A DNA stretch of 64,000 nt from Imbroritus primus (GCF_964332355.1 NZ_OZ201293.1:3038001-3102000), one strand, 5' to 3'. Shown: positions 18,549 through 28,306, counted from the stretch's first letter. The notes: generated by a model from the letters alone, not told the origin. Made by a program: numbers and translations.

Positions 18549-19142
18549 TTATTTATGCAGGGCGCGGTACACCATCAGCGCGGCATAGGCATCATTCGCT
18601 GCATACAGCAGCTGATTCGGGCGCAGTCGTTCCGCCGCCCAGTTCGACGTCGAGATGCGCTTGGATTTCTGGAAAGCCTGCTGCAACACCATGGCCACGG
18701 CCGTGACCACACCCACATCGCGGCGCATGCCGTGCTGGCGAAAATGGGTCGACAGATCGACCAGCGACTCGGCCTCGATCCCCAGGCGTGCGGCAATTTG
18801 CCGCCGGTCTTCCCGCAGGCCGAAGCCGACCTTGAGCAAGCCGGCATCCTGCAGCAGTGCGCGCACCACCGGCGGCGCGGCGGGATGATGCAACTGGAAC
18901 AGGTAGGCGGCATCGGGGGTTGCGAACTGCACGAGGTGCGGCCCGCCGGCATCGACGCCCTTGGTAAAGACTGGACGTGTCTCGGTATCGAAGCCAACGA
19001 TGCCGGCCTGGCGCAACGCCTGGGCCGCAGCCTCGCAGGCGGCGGCCGTCGCCGGAACATGGGTCTGCGCCAGCGTCAGCCCCGCGAAAGGCGGAAAAAC
19101 TGCGTCGGGGGAAGGAACGACGAAAGGAGCGGTTTCTGGCAT
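18549..19142 (-). CDS. 3'-5' exonuclease, DEDDy family
   Basis: A 197-residue exonuclease domain with the DEDD residues visible: FDTET (motif I), LREDRRQI and VDLSTHF (motif II region), and AANDAYAALMVYRAL (motif III with the Tyr of the DEDDy type). It lacks the HRDC or polymerase domains of RNase D or PolI, so it is a stand-alone nuclease whose RNA or DNA substrate is uncertain. The start at 19142 begins MPETAPFVV. Confidence 0.85.
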   Translation of the reverse strand: MPETAPFVVPSPDAVFPPFAGLTLAQTHVPATAAACEAAAQALRQAGIVGFDTETRPVFTKGVDAGGPHLVQFATPDAAYLFQLHHPAAPPVVRALLQDAGLLKVGFGLREDRRQIAARLGIEAESLVDLSTHFRQHGMRRDVGVVTAVAMVLQQAFQKSKRISTSNWAAERLRPNQLLYAANDAYAALMVYRALHK

Positions 19143-19258
19143 GGTCAGGCGGAGTAGGCGGGCACACCAGCATGGTATCGCGTCCATCTTGCCAGCAGTG
19201 GACCTCCGCCTTCAACCGCCGTGACCGGCACGACTTCCGTGCCATGACAAACTGCATG

Positions 19259-19294
19259 GGCAACCCCGGAGCCGAAGCTGGGGGCGGGGTTGCC
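19259..19294 (-). terminator. hairpin downstream of ompW
   Basis: GGCAACCCCG and CGGGGTTGCC form a perfect 10-bp stem with a 16-base loop about 30 bases past the ompW stop codon. There is no strong T-run, so termination efficiency is unknown. Confidence 0.5.
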
Positions 19295-19324
19295 GCACCC
19301 GGGTCTACACCCTGGAGCCAGATC

Positions 19325-19948
19325 TCAGAAGCGGTACGTCACGCCAATGCCGGCCGTCACCGGATTCAGGTCGATCTTGCCGACCTTGGCGCCGCCAACC
19401 CGCACATCGGTATTCATCTGCACGTACTTCACATCGACGTTGACACCCCAGTGCTTGTCAATCATGTAGTCGAAGCCAGCCTGCGCCACGAAGCCCACGC
19501 TCGAGCGATCGACCGAAGCCGCGCCATTCAGGATATTGCTGCGCTTGGAGAACAGCGTGTAGTTCACGCCCGCGCCGAGATACGGCTTGAAGGACCCGAA
19601 CTGCGTGAAGTGATACTGCACCAGCAGCGACGGCGGCAGCGCGCGGATCTTGCCCTCCTTGGCGCCGCCGACATGGATATCGATGCTTTGCGGCGTGGTC
19701 AGTACCAGTTCCGCGGCAATGTTCGGCGTAAAGAAGTAGCTGATGTCGACTTCCGGAATCCAGCGGCTCTTGGCATCCACGCGCGTGGTGCCGCCCAGCG
19801 GCAGGCCGTCGGCCTGGCCGTTATGGAAATCGAGGTAGACGGCGCGGGCCCGCACCATCCATGGACTTTCGTCCGCATGCGCTGCACCGGCAGCAGACAA
19901 CAGGCCAAGCGCGGCCAGGGCAACAGCAATCGTGTTTTTCATCAGCAT
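19325..19948 (-). CDS. ompW: OmpW family outer-membrane protein
   Basis: A 207-residue beta-barrel protein with a Sec signal peptide (MLMKNTIAVALAALGLLSAAGAAHA cleaved before DESPW), and the OmpW signatures PEVDISYFFTPNIAAEL, PYLGAGVNYT and the terminal aromatic residue in VTYRF. OmpW proteins form small hydrophobic channels in the outer membrane. The first ATG has GGGAG seven bases upstream. Two FNR-type boxes lie in the promoter, implying higher expression at low oxygen, as known for ompW in enterics. Confidence 0.93.
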   Translation of the reverse strand: MLMKNTIAVALAALGLLSAAGAAHADESPWMVRARAVYLDFHNGQADGLPLGGTTRVDAKSRWIPEVDISYFFTPNIAAELVLTTPQSIDIHVGGAKEGKIRALPPSLLVQYHFTQFGSFKPYLGAGVNYTLFSKRSNILNGAASVDRSSVGFVAQAGFDYMIDKHWGVNVDVKYVQMNTDVRVGGAKVGKIDLNPVTAGIGVTYRF

Positions 19949-19983
19949 TGGGCACTCCCGTTAATTCCCTTATTGTTGTAGGG

Positions 19984-20057
19984 ATATTAACGGGCGCACC
20001 TGCCGCGCATATTGACCGGGATCAAGCGCCGGGTGGCGGCGATTTGACGGAGATCAA
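19984..20057 (-). promoter_or_regulatory. FNR-type ompW promoter: two TTGAC-N4-ATCAA boxes and a -10
   Basis: TTGAC-CGGG-ATCAA (20012-20025) and TTGAC-GGAG-ATCAA (20044-20057) both match the FNR/Anr consensus. On the minus strand TAATAT (19984-19989) is a good -10 element. Placing the start site at about 19977 puts the nearer box centre at -41.5, the exact class II FNR position, and the farther one at -73.5. Confidence 0.72.
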
Positions 20058-20164
20058 GCAGCCACGCGGGCTGCGGCCTTGGGGACGGAACCGTAGGGTG
20101 AGCCTGTGTGTCTTCCCCTCTTCGTCACCGCCCCTCGACCGCCCCCTGGTTCGGTATACCGGGA

Positions 20165-21169
20165 TCAGTCGGCGCGGATGTTCGCGGCCTGGGCAATCTT
20201 CCGCAGCCGGTCGATATCCGCCATCACGCGCGGCCGGTACTCCGAGGCCGGCGCATACTCCGGCTCGAAGCCGTTGGCAATCATGCCCTGCTGCAGCTTG
20301 GCATCTTTCATGGCCGTGGCGACGGCGGCTTCGAGCGTCTGGCGGACCGGCACCGGCACGCCCTTGGGTGCGACGATCACGAAGGTGGTGGAGAACACCA
20401 CGCTCGGGTAGCCGCTTTCCGCCACGGTCGGCACCTGCGGTAGCAGCTGCGAGCGGGTCGCGCTGGTCACGGCCAGTGCCTTAACCTTGCCGGCCTTGAC
20501 CTGGGGCACGGCGGCCACCACGGTATCGACCGTCAGCGGGATCTGGTTGCCGATCAGGTCCGACATGGCGGGCGAGCTGCCCTTGTACGGCACGTGCAGC
20601 AGGTCCATGCCGGTGGCGGCCTTGATCATCTCGCCGGCGAACTGCGAGGTGGTGCCCGCACCGAACGAACCATAGGACATGCCGCCCGGCTTGGCCTTCA
20701 CCTCTTCCACGAGCTGCGGCAGCGTGCTGGCCTTGACCGCCGGATTGGCCAGCAGGATCAGGGCCGTGGAGCCGACGTAGCCGATGGCATCGAAGCTCTT
20801 GATCGGGTCATACGGCAGGCGCGAATAGGTGACGGCATTCACCGAGAAGGTGCTGTTGCCGCTCAGCAGCAGCGTGTAGCCATCTGGCGCCGACTTGGCG
20901 ACAAAGTCCGCGCCGACGATGGTGCCGGCACCAGGCTTGTTCTCGACCACCACCGACTGTCCCAGCACTTCGCTGAGCTTGCGGGCCACCAGTCGTCCAA
21001 GCACGTCGGTCGAGCCTCCCGGGGTAAACGGCACCACCAGGCGCACCGGCTTGTCCGGAAACGGCTGGGCCTGCGCAGACGACATACCGGTCCAGGCGAG
21101 CGAGGCCAAGGCGCCCGCCACCATGCCCAACCGCCACTTGAAACCCACAGCACAACGTTTTTCAGTCAT
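20165..21169 (-). CDS. Bug-family tripartite tricarboxylate transporter substrate-binding protein
   Basis: A 334-residue periplasmic protein with a signal peptide (GMVAGALASLAWTGMSSAQAQ). The family motifs are FPDKPVRLVVPFTPGGSTD, VVENKPGAGTIVGADFV, LLHVPYKGSSPAMSDLIG and VAPKGVPVPV. Bug proteins capture carboxylates or amides; betaproteobacteria often keep many of them without a cognate membrane pair nearby, as here. It follows the amidase gene on the same strand, so it may bind the amide substrate. GGGGGAAC upstream of the ATG is the ribosome site. Confidence 0.92.
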   Translation of the reverse strand: MTEKRCAVGFKWRLGMVAGALASLAWTGMSSAQAQPFPDKPVRLVVPFTPGGSTDVLGRLVARKLSEVLGQSVVVENKPGAGTIVGADFVAKSAPDGYTLLLSGNSTFSVNAVTYSRLPYDPIKSFDAIGYVGSTALILLANPAVKASTLPQLVEEVKAKPGGMSYGSFGAGTTSQFAGEMIKAATGMDLLHVPYKGSSPAMSDLIGNQIPLTVDTVVAAVPQVKAGKVKALAVTSATRSQLLPQVPTVAESGYPSVVFSTTFVIVAPKGVPVPVRQTLEAAVATAMKDAKLQQGMIANGFEPEYAPASEYRPRVMADIDRLRKIAQAANIRAD

Positions 21170-21222
21170 ATGGTTGTTCCCCCTGAGAGATGTCATAGAA
21201 CGAGCCGGCAGATCACCCGGCT

Positions 21223-22629
21223 CTACAGCACGGGTCGTCGCTGCCCGGCCGGATTGGCCTGTTCGAACATCTGCGCGAACTCGAGCAAGCGGCGTTCGTC
21301 GCGATAGCGGCCGACGATCTGCACGCCAACCGGAAGGCCGTCGTCAGTGAATGAACAGGGCACGGAAATGGCCGGATGGCCGGTGACGGTGAGGCGGTAG
21401 CAGGACCGCATCCAGCCGATGTAGTGCGGCATGTCGACGCCTGCGATGCTGGCCGGGTATTCCATTGCTACATTGAAGGGCACGACCTGCGAGACTGGCG
21501 CAATCAGAAAATCGTAGTCACGCAGCAAGGCTTGCATGCGCAGGAACATCTGGTTGCGCGCGCGTTCGGCTTCGATGATGGCGAGGCCGCTCTGGTTCAG
21601 GCCGAGGTCGATGTTCCAGCGCACCGTGTCCTTCATCAGCTCGCCCTGCTCGCTGCGCACCTTGCCATAGTTGGTGGCGAAAGCCAGTGCACGCATGACT
21701 TCGAAGGCATGGTCCGCACCGCTGAAATCCGGCTCGGCCTCATCGATGACACAGCCGAGCGCCTCGCAATGGCGCACGGCGTCCTGGAGCGCCAGCTGAA
21801 CCGCCGGCTCGAACGGCAGGCCGCCCAGCGTCGGGCTGACGGCGATGCGCAGCCCCTTGCAATCGACCGGCGCGAGCGGCGAGAACTCCGCCGGCGCGGC
21901 TGGAATGGCAAACGGATCGCCCGGCGCGGCATCGGCCAGCACCGACAGCATGAGCGCCACATCGGCCACGGTCCGCGCCATCGGGCCGCCGACCGTCATG
22001 GTGTTGAATGCGAATCCACTGGGCGTCATCGGCACGCGCCCCAGCGAGGGACGCAGCCCCACGATATTGCAGAAGCTGGCCGGATTGCGCAGCGAACCGC
22101 CCATGTCAGTCCCGTCCGCCAGCGCGACCAGGCCAGCCGCGAGCGCCGCCGAGCCGCCGCCGCTACTGCCACCGGCCGAAACATCGCGACGATACGGATT
22201 GCGCGTGACCCCGAACACGGCGTTGAAGGTATGCGAACCCGCGCCAAACTCTGGCAGGTTCGTCTTGCCGAGCGTGATGGCGCCTGCGGCCTTCTGGCGC
22301 GCCACCACCGTGCTGTCTTGCGTCGGCACGTTGTCGCGATAGACCGCCGAGCCGAATGTGGTCCGCACGCCTGCGGTCAGAAAGGAATCCTTGTGCGCCA
22401 CCGGCACGCCGCACAACGCGCCAGGTGTCGCGCCGCGCGCCAGTGCCGCATCCATGGCATCGGCCTCGGCCAGGGCTTGCGCGTAGGTATCGGTGACGAT
22501 CGCATTGATCGCCGGATTGATCCGTTCGGCACGCGCCACATGTGCGGCCGTCAGCTCGCGCACGCTGAGGCGGCGGTCGCGCACGGCCTGCACCATCGCC
22601 GTGGCGCTGAGATAGCAAAGGTCTTCCAT
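21223..22629 (-). CDS. amidase-signature family hydrolase
   Basis: A 468-residue protein with the full Ser-cis-Ser-Lys triad context: the lysine in PVAHKDSFLT, the cis-serine region SAGGSSGGGSAALAAG and the nucleophile region DGTDMGGSLRNPASF. These enzymes hydrolyse amides in the cytosol; the substrate is not predictable. It is the first gene of a two-gene unit with the Bug protein (gap 53 bases), with a LysR gene divergent upstream. Glu-tRNA amidotransferase subunit A is unlikely because gatB and gatC are absent. Confidence 0.9.
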   Translation of the reverse strand: MEDLCYLSATAMVQAVRDRRLSVRELTAAHVARAERINPAINAIVTDTYAQALAEADAMDAALARGATPGALCGVPVAHKDSFLTAGVRTTFGSAVYRDNVPTQDSTVVARQKAAGAITLGKTNLPEFGAGSHTFNAVFGVTRNPYRRDVSAGGSSGGGSAALAAGLVALADGTDMGGSLRNPASFCNIVGLRPSLGRVPMTPSGFAFNTMTVGGPMARTVADVALMLSVLADAAPGDPFAIPAAPAEFSPLAPVDCKGLRIAVSPTLGGLPFEPAVQLALQDAVRHCEALGCVIDEAEPDFSGADHAFEVMRALAFATNYGKVRSEQGELMKDTVRWNIDLGLNQSGLAIIEAERARNQMFLRMQALLRDYDFLIAPVSQVVPFNVAMEYPASIAGVDMPHYIGWMRSCYRLTVTGHPAISVPCSFTDDGLPVGVQIVGRYRDERRLLEFAQMFEQANPAGQRRPVL

Positions 22630-23147
22630 ACAGCACGGGTCCTGCAAGAAATTGAATCGTGGACGTAACCATATCGCTCCCGGACAGGCGTGCCGCACCC
22701 GTGCGCCAGACGCCGTGTGCAAAGCCCAACAGTTTCTGGTGCATGTTGCGGTGCGTTTGTGCACGGCACGCGCGCAGCCGTGCGCATGATCTTCCTCGCC
22801 ACAGCATCAAAACCGGGATTTGCATGCGGTAAATGGCATGGACAGCGCATTTGTGCACCATGGATGGTCAACACCACGAGAAAGCAGCTTTCTAAAATCA
22901 GCAACGATTCTCTGACTTTGTCTTAATATTCTGCAGGCAGAGGTGCGCCGCCGAGCAGGCCTGCAGTCCTGCGATCGAGCCCCTACCGGACAACGCGCGT
23001 GACTGGGAACCTGCGTACCGCGACACCGGCCGCGCCGCATCCCGCGTGTGTTGGTGGCGACTGCTCCGGTCCGGTCATGTGATCGTCGTGCGAATGCCGT
23101 ACGGTCGCGCCCCTTGCCATGCCGCAACCCAACCCGCTTGCACCGAC
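22630..23147. other. 518-base divergent intergenic region
   Basis: No coding region is supported here. It holds the divergent promoters of the amidase and LysR genes. A GCACGGC / GCCGTGC inverted repeat (22761-22783) and an AT-rich segment ending TTAATATTC (about 22924-22932) are the only signals seen; the second could be part of a promoter for the LysR gene. Confidence 0.4.
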
Positions 23148-24098
23148 ATGAAACTGACCACGATCCACGCCGTTCCACTGGCTTATTTTCTTGAAGTGGC
23201 CCAATCCGGATCGCTGAGCGCCGCCTCGGCCAACCTGCATGTCGCCGTATCCGCCATCAGCCGGCAGGTGGCACGGCTGGAAGCCGATCTCGGTGTCACC
23301 CTGTTCGAACGCGAGTCACGCGGCATGCGCCTGACCGAGGCAGGGCGGGTAGTGCAGCAGTACGGGCGGCGCGCCTTTCTCGAGGCGCAGACGTTGCAGG
23401 CCGAGCTGCAGGGCGCGGGCAATCTCGACCACAGTACCGTGCGCATCGCCTGCACCGATGGCTTTGCGCGCGACTACATGCCCTACACCATGGCGCTGTT
23501 CCAGCGCCGCCATCCGGGTGTCGATTTCGTGCTGGAGGTCTGCGCCCCGGACCATGCCACGCAGATGGTGCGCGACGGCGCGGTCGATATCGCTCTGGCA
23601 TTCGTGGTCGCACCACAGGACGGCATCGAGGTGCTCTACTCCGAGATCGCGCCGATCTACGCCTATGTGGACCGCAAGCATCCGCTCGCCGCACTCAAGC
23701 GCGCCACGCTGCGTGAAGTCGCCGCCTATCCGCTGGTGGCGCCCACGCCCGACAATTTCGTGCGCCGGCTGTTCGATCTGGCCTGTGGCGTGGAAGGCCT
23801 GCAGCCGCGCATCCTGCTCACCAGCAACTCGCTGAGCGCGCTGGTGGGATACCAGGCCTACGCGGATGTGGTGTACCTGACCGGCTCACTGGCGGTACGC
23901 AACAACCAGCGCGCCGAACGCCGCGTACTGGTGCCGATCGCCACCTCGGCCATGCAGCAGCGCGCGCTGCAATTGCAGGCAATGGCCGGACGCAAGCTAT
24001 CGCCGGCCGTACGGGCCTTTGCGGAATTCCTGATCGAAGACATGGGCGGCCGGCGGCGCAGTGTGCCGGTACCAAAGCCCCGGCTGGCAGGACGGTGA
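23148..24098 (+). CDS. LysR-family transcriptional regulator
   Basis: A 316-residue protein with an N-terminal HTH (FLEVAQSGSLSAASANLHVAVSAISRQVARLE, given here as a region at residues 14-45) and a LysR effector-binding domain from about residue 90 to 290. It is divergent from the amidase/Bug pair and is the probable regulator of amide uptake and hydrolysis. The start ATG at 23148 lies just before MKLTTIHAVPLAYF, the usual distance from the HTH. Confidence 0.88.
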   Translation: MKLTTIHAVPLAYFLEVAQSGSLSAASANLHVAVSAISRQVARLEADLGVTLFERESRGMRLTEAGRVVQQYGRRAFLEAQTLQAELQGAGNLDHSTVRIACTDGFARDYMPYTMALFQRRHPGVDFVLEVCAPDHATQMVRDGAVDIALAFVVAPQDGIEVLYSEIAPIYAYVDRKHPLAALKRATLREVAAYPLVAPTPDNFVRRLFDLACGVEGLQPRILLTSNSLSALVGYQAYADVVYLTGSLAVRNNQRAERRVLVPIATSAMQQRALQLQAMAGRKLSPAVRAFAEFLIEDMGGRRRSVPVPKPRLAGR

Positions 24099-24146
24099 AG
24101 CGACTCGCTGCGTGCAACATTCGGCCGACTGGTGTCTCGCGCCTAT

Positions 24147-24169
24147 CCCGGTGCGTGCGCTGCACCGGG
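24147..24169. terminator. hairpin between convergent genes
   Basis: CCCGGTGC and GCACCGGG form an 8-bp stem with a 7-base loop between the LysR gene and the convergent FAD/NAD(P)-binding gene. There is no T-tract. Confidence 0.45.
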
Positions 24170-24193
24170 CGTCCTACCCGGACGATAAGGTAG

Positions 24194-25744
24194 TCAGGAT
24201 GCCGTCATGGCATCCGCAGCACGGACGCCAGCAGCATGACCAGTCTTCAGGGTCTGCAGGATATCCGGCACGATGCGGTGGATCTGCGCGACGATGTAGA
24301 TCACGCCCAGCGGATCGCCATGGCTGCCCGCCGACGGCGGACCGACCACGCGGATGTTCGGGCTCGCGCCGGTGGGCGTCACCGCCCGGCAAGTCGCCGT
24401 CACCGCGAAGCCCATTCCCGAGCCGTCGGGCACCAGCGTCTCCTGCGCCACCAGGGAAGCAAGGAACGGATTGCGCTGGTAACCGCTCGTGGCATCCAGG
24501 CCCGTGCAGTTGATGACCATGTCGAAAGGCCGGGTTGTCACACCCGCATCCGATGTCAGTTGCACCATGATCGGCCCCGCACCGCTCGGTGCATCGACCC
24601 GGTCGAGGCGCGCCCGGGCAAACGTTACCAGGCCCGTGGCTTCCGCCTGACGCACCATCCGGTCATTGGGCGGCGGCGAACGGAAGCGATGCACGTCGTA
24701 CCAGGCGCGCATGCGGCGCAGGAAGCGCTGCTTGTCCGCGAGCGGGATCGTCGGCCAGATACGCCAGACTGCATCGCGCACCAGATCGAACGGCGCATAC
24801 CAATCACCACCCGTCGCCTTGGCCTTGCGGATTTCCGCACGCAGGGCACGCGACACATCGGCCAACCGGTAAGCCGGCCCGAGCGCCTGGATGAACGGCG
24901 GCAACTCAGCCATCACGCGGTCGAGTGGCCGCAGGCCATCGGACTCCACGGGTGTCTCACCGCAGATCGCCGGCGGTTGCGGCTGGGGCCGCAACCCGCG
25001 CCGCGATACCGCCATGATCGCGCCCGTATGGCCCTGCCGAACCAGCGTCGACAGCACATCAAGCGCCGTCAGGCCGGTGCCCACCACCAGCACGCGCGCA
25101 TCGCGCGGCACCTCAGCCAGCCGCGGCGTGTTGAGCGGATTGGCGATGATGCGGGGATGCGCCGCGTGTTCGGGGCGAAACGGCGGCAACAATCGCGGCG
25201 GTGCATTGCCGGTGGCGATGATCAGCATGTCCGCGCGCAGCGTCGCCCCGTCGGCCAGCGCCACGTCGACCGAACCGTCGTCACGCGGCGTGGCGCCGAG
25301 CGCATGGTCGCGCCGATGCGCGATGGTTGAGCCGGTAACGGCATTGCACGCCTCGCGCGCCGCCAGCTCGCCGACATACTTGCCAAAGTCGCGACGCCTC
25401 AGGAACACATGGCCGCTCGGCAGCGTCGCATCCGGATCGGCCGCCAGCACACCCGTGCTGCGGCACCAGTCGAGCAGTTCATCCGGACAACACGGATCCA
25501 CCGCATGCGCCGGCAGCGGGCCGTTCAGCCGATGATCGTCGTCGATGGCCGCATAGGCCAGGCCACGCCCCAGCGCAGCGCTAGGCTCGACAATGACGAT
25601 GTCGAGCGGCAGGTCGCTGCGGCGGCTCAGCTGCACCGCGCAGGACACGCCGCTTACCCCGCCACCGACGACGATGACCCGCGGACGGGTGCCGCCAGCA
25701 TCGAGGAAATCGGATGGCGCGCGGGAATAGGGTTGATTGCTCAT
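24194..25744 (-). CDS. FAD/NAD(P)-binding oxidoreductase
   Basis: A 516-residue protein of the FAD-NAD(P)-binding family. An N-terminal Rossmann motif VIVVGGGVSGVSCAVQL is followed by GRGLAYAAIDDDHRLNGP, a hallmark of this family. A second dinucleotide motif VLVVGTGLTALDVLSTL lies in the middle, and a C-terminal NCTGLDATSGYQRNPFL segment completes it. Biochemical roles are poorly known; related proteins hydroxylate small molecules. It is single, divergent from the beta-CASP nuclease gene. Confidence 0.82.
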   Translation of the reverse strand: MSNQPYSRAPSDFLDAGGTRPRVIVVGGGVSGVSCAVQLSRRSDLPLDIVIVEPSAALGRGLAYAAIDDDHRLNGPLPAHAVDPCCPDELLDWCRSTGVLAADPDATLPSGHVFLRRRDFGKYVGELAAREACNAVTGSTIAHRRDHALGATPRDDGSVDVALADGATLRADMLIIATGNAPPRLLPPFRPEHAAHPRIIANPLNTPRLAEVPRDARVLVVGTGLTALDVLSTLVRQGHTGAIMAVSRRGLRPQPQPPAICGETPVESDGLRPLDRVMAELPPFIQALGPAYRLADVSRALRAEIRKAKATGGDWYAPFDLVRDAVWRIWPTIPLADKQRFLRRMRAWYDVHRFRSPPPNDRMVRQAEATGLVTFARARLDRVDAPSGAGPIMVQLTSDAGVTTRPFDMVINCTGLDATSGYQRNPFLASLVAQETLVPDGSGMGFAVTATCRAVTPTGASPNIRVVGPPSAGSHGDPLGVIYIVAQIHRIVPDILQTLKTGHAAGVRAADAMTAS

Positions 25745-26045
25745 GCTTCACCTGGATGTCAAAGCGTCGCAAGACGAGACCCGATACGGCCCCTCTTGCG
25801 CACAGATGGCGCAACATAGCACGGCCGCCAGCGGCACGCACGCGAGGGCCGACTGCCACGCAGGCACGCCCGTTCCTTCATCTTCGCCCTTATTGACGCC
25901 CCGAGTTTTTTCCAGACAGCCCTTGCGACGCGCGGCATGCTACCGGATCGGAGACAACCGCCGTATCATGTTTCCCAGCGGGTACACGTCCCCCCGGATG
26001 CACAGCGCGGACAGTGTCCTGCCCTCTACTCGGGATCACGACACC
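25745..26045. other. 301-base divergent intergenic region
   Basis: The region separates the divergent FAD/NAD(P) and metallo-beta-lactamase-fold genes. An open frame continues upstream of 26046, but the conserved MBL domain begins at MLSLTCLGGAG and the upstream translation shows no conserved features. No regulatory motif could be assigned with confidence. Confidence 0.35.
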
Positions 26046-27404
26046 ATGCTCTCCTTGACCTGCCTCGGCGGCGCCGGCACTGTCACCGGCTCCAAGCATC
26101 TCCTGACCTGCGGTGACACCCGCATCCTCGTCGACTGCGGCCTCTTCCAGGGATTGAAGAACCTGCGCGAGCTCAACTGGCAGCCACTCGCCATTCCACC
26201 GCGCGACATCGATGCGGTGGTGCTGACCCACGCCCACCTCGATCACTGCGGTTACCTCCCGCGCCTGGTGCTCGATGGCTTTCGTGGCAAGATCTTTGCC
26301 ACCCCGGCCACGCGCGATGTCGCCGAGCTGATTCTGCTCGACAGCGCCTGGCTGCAGGAAAAGGACGCCGAATTTGCCAATCGCAAAGGCTTCTCCAAGC
26401 ACAAGCCCGCCCTTCCGCTATATACAGTGCCGGACGCCGAACGCGCGCTGAAGCAATTCCGGCCCGCCCCGTTCCATCAGGAGATCGAACTGCCGGGCGG
26501 CGCGACCCTCCTGCTGCGGCGTGCCGGCCATATTCTGGGAGCCGCTACCGCGCAGATCGACATCGGCGGCAAGCGTATCGTATTTTCCGGCGATCTCGGG
26601 CGCTATGACGATCAGGTAATGCACGACCCGGAAGCCGTGCCCGATGCCGACTACGTGGTTATCGAATCCACCTACGGCAATCGCCAACATGATCGCGCGG
26701 ACCCCGTCGAGGCACTGGGCGGCATCATCGAACGCACCGTACAACGTGGCGGCACCATCGTCATCCCGGCCTTCGCCGTCGGCCGTGCCCAGTTGCTGAT
26801 CCATAGCCTGTGGCTGCTGCGCCAGCGCGGCAGGCTGCGCAACGTTCCGATCTACCTCGACAGCCCGATGGCCACCAGTGCCACAGAACTCCTGCAAACG
26901 CACCAGCACGACCACAAGCTCGCCGCCCACGACTACGAAGCCGCCTGCGATGCCGTGACCTATGTGCGGGACGTCGAGGAATCGAAAGCGCTGTCGGCCA
27001 ACCGTTACCCTAAGGTCATCATCTCGGCCAGCGGCATGGCCACCGGCGGACGCGTCCTGCACCACATTGCCGCGTACGCCTCGGATCACCGCAATACGCT
27101 GCTGTTCTCCGGCTTTCAGGCCGCCGGCACGCGCGGCCGCAAGTTGCTGGACGGTGCGCGCGAGGTGAAAATGTTTGGCCAGTGGATTCGTGTCAACGCC
27201 GAAGTCGCAGAGCTCCCCATGCTCTCCGCCCATGCCGACAGCGACGAGCTGATGCGCTGGCTCGCCGGCTTTACCAAAGCACCGCAACGCGTGTTCATCG
27301 TGCATGGCGAACCGGAGGCGTCGGAGGCGCTGCGCGAGCGGATTTTGCGGGAGTTGGGGTGGGAAGCGTCGGTGCCGTTGCAGGGGCGGGAATTACACCT
27401 ATAA
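26046..27404 (+). CDS. metallo-beta-lactamase-fold RNA nuclease with beta-CASP domain
   Basis: A 452-residue protein. The metal-binding motif LTHAHLDHCGYLP is near residue 62, further ligands occur in RRAGHILGAA and FSGDLGR, and the beta-CASP signatures follow (SPMATSATELL, ISASGMATGGRVLHH, GEPEASEALRERI). Members of this family resemble the CPSF73/Integrator nucleases and degrade or process RNA; bacterial ones are cytosolic. The complete set of metal ligands suggests it is active. The RNA target is unknown. Confidence 0.88.
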   Translation: MLSLTCLGGAGTVTGSKHLLTCGDTRILVDCGLFQGLKNLRELNWQPLAIPPRDIDAVVLTHAHLDHCGYLPRLVLDGFRGKIFATPATRDVAELILLDSAWLQEKDAEFANRKGFSKHKPALPLYTVPDAERALKQFRPAPFHQEIELPGGATLLLRRAGHILGAATAQIDIGGKRIVFSGDLGRYDDQVMHDPEAVPDADYVVIESTYGNRQHDRADPVEALGGIIERTVQRGGTIVIPAFAVGRAQLLIHSLWLLRQRGRLRNVPIYLDSPMATSATELLQTHQHDHKLAAHDYEAACDAVTYVRDVEESKALSANRYPKVIISASGMATGGRVLHHIAAYASDHRNTLLFSGFQAAGTRGRKLLDGAREVKMFGQWIRVNAEVAELPMLSAHADSDELMRWLAGFTKAPQRVFIVHGEPEASEALRERILRELGWEASVPLQGRELHL

Positions 27405-27535
27405 GTCGCTTGAAGCGACGGAATCCGCCAGAGCGCGGAGATCCGGGAATCATGACTGCATCCCCGCAGATCGCTCGAGGCGCGCCACACTCTGGGCTCT
27501 TCGCGCCAAGCAATGGATGTACGGTAATATGCGAA

Positions 27536-28300
27536 ATGCTCCCTCAAACTCCATCCTCGTCCGCACCGTGCAAAGGCTGCCAGGATCGTCCGCCGTTTCA
27601 ACTGGCATTTAGCATGGCTTTTCAGCCGATCGTGGATGTCCGCAACCGCGAGATTTTTGCCTACGAGGCCTTGGTGCGTGGCATCGATGGCTCTGGTGCT
27701 GCGGAGATTCTCAGCCAGATCAATGACGACAACCGTTACCAGTTTGATCAGACTTGCCGGGTCAAGGCTGTCAGTCTGGCCGCTCAACTGGGCATTGACA
27801 GCTACGTCAGCATTAATTTTCTGCCGAATGCCGTCTACGAGCCTGCCGCCTGCATCCGAACGACGCTCGAAGCTGCGCAGCAGCACAGGTTCCCAACGAG
27901 CCAGCTGATTTTTGAGATCACGGAGAATGAGCGCGTGGTCGACAAGGACCACCTCAAACGCATCATGCAGGAATATCGGCGGCGTGGCTTCAAGACAGCC
28001 ATCGACGATTTTGGCGCCGGCTATTCCGGGCTTAACCTGCTAGCCGACTTCCAGCCGGACATCATCAAGCTGGATATGGCATTGGTGCGCCAGATTGATA
28101 CCAGTCCCGTACGCCATGCCATCGTACAAGGCATCCTGGGGGTGTGCCAGGCGCTGTCGATCGACGTAATCGCCGAGGGCGTCGAGACGCACGCCGAATA
28201 CCGTTCGCTGCGTGCGTTAGGGGTGCACTATTTCCAGGGTTATTTGTTCGCACGACCCGCCTTCGAGCAGCTTCCCACGGTGAGCTGGCCAGCAGACTGA
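27536..28300 (+). CDS. EAL-domain cyclic di-GMP phosphodiesterase
   Basis: About 254 residues, almost entirely an EAL domain. The signature is YEALVRG, and the catalytic set is complete: NFLPNAV, EITENERV, IDDFGAGYSGLNLL, IKLDMALV, VIAEGVET and YFQGYLFARP. It should hydrolyse cyclic di-GMP to pGpG. A short N-terminal stretch contains a CxxC pair (APCKGCQDRP) of unknown role. The start is uncertain: the frame is open further upstream, and a TAATAT at 27525-27530 could be a -10 element very near the chosen ATG. It is convergent with a GGDEF gene, six bases apart. Confidence 0.85.
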   Translation: MLPQTPSSSAPCKGCQDRPPFQLAFSMAFQPIVDVRNREIFAYEALVRGIDGSGAAEILSQINDDNRYQFDQTCRVKAVSLAAQLGIDSYVSINFLPNAVYEPAACIRTTLEAAQQHRFPTSQLIFEITENERVVDKDHLKRIMQEYRRRGFKTAIDDFGAGYSGLNLLADFQPDIIKLDMALVRQIDTSPVRHAIVQGILGVCQALSIDVIAEGVETHAEYRSLRALGVHYFQGYLFARPAFEQLPTVSWPAD

Positions 28301-28306
28301 AAGGCC

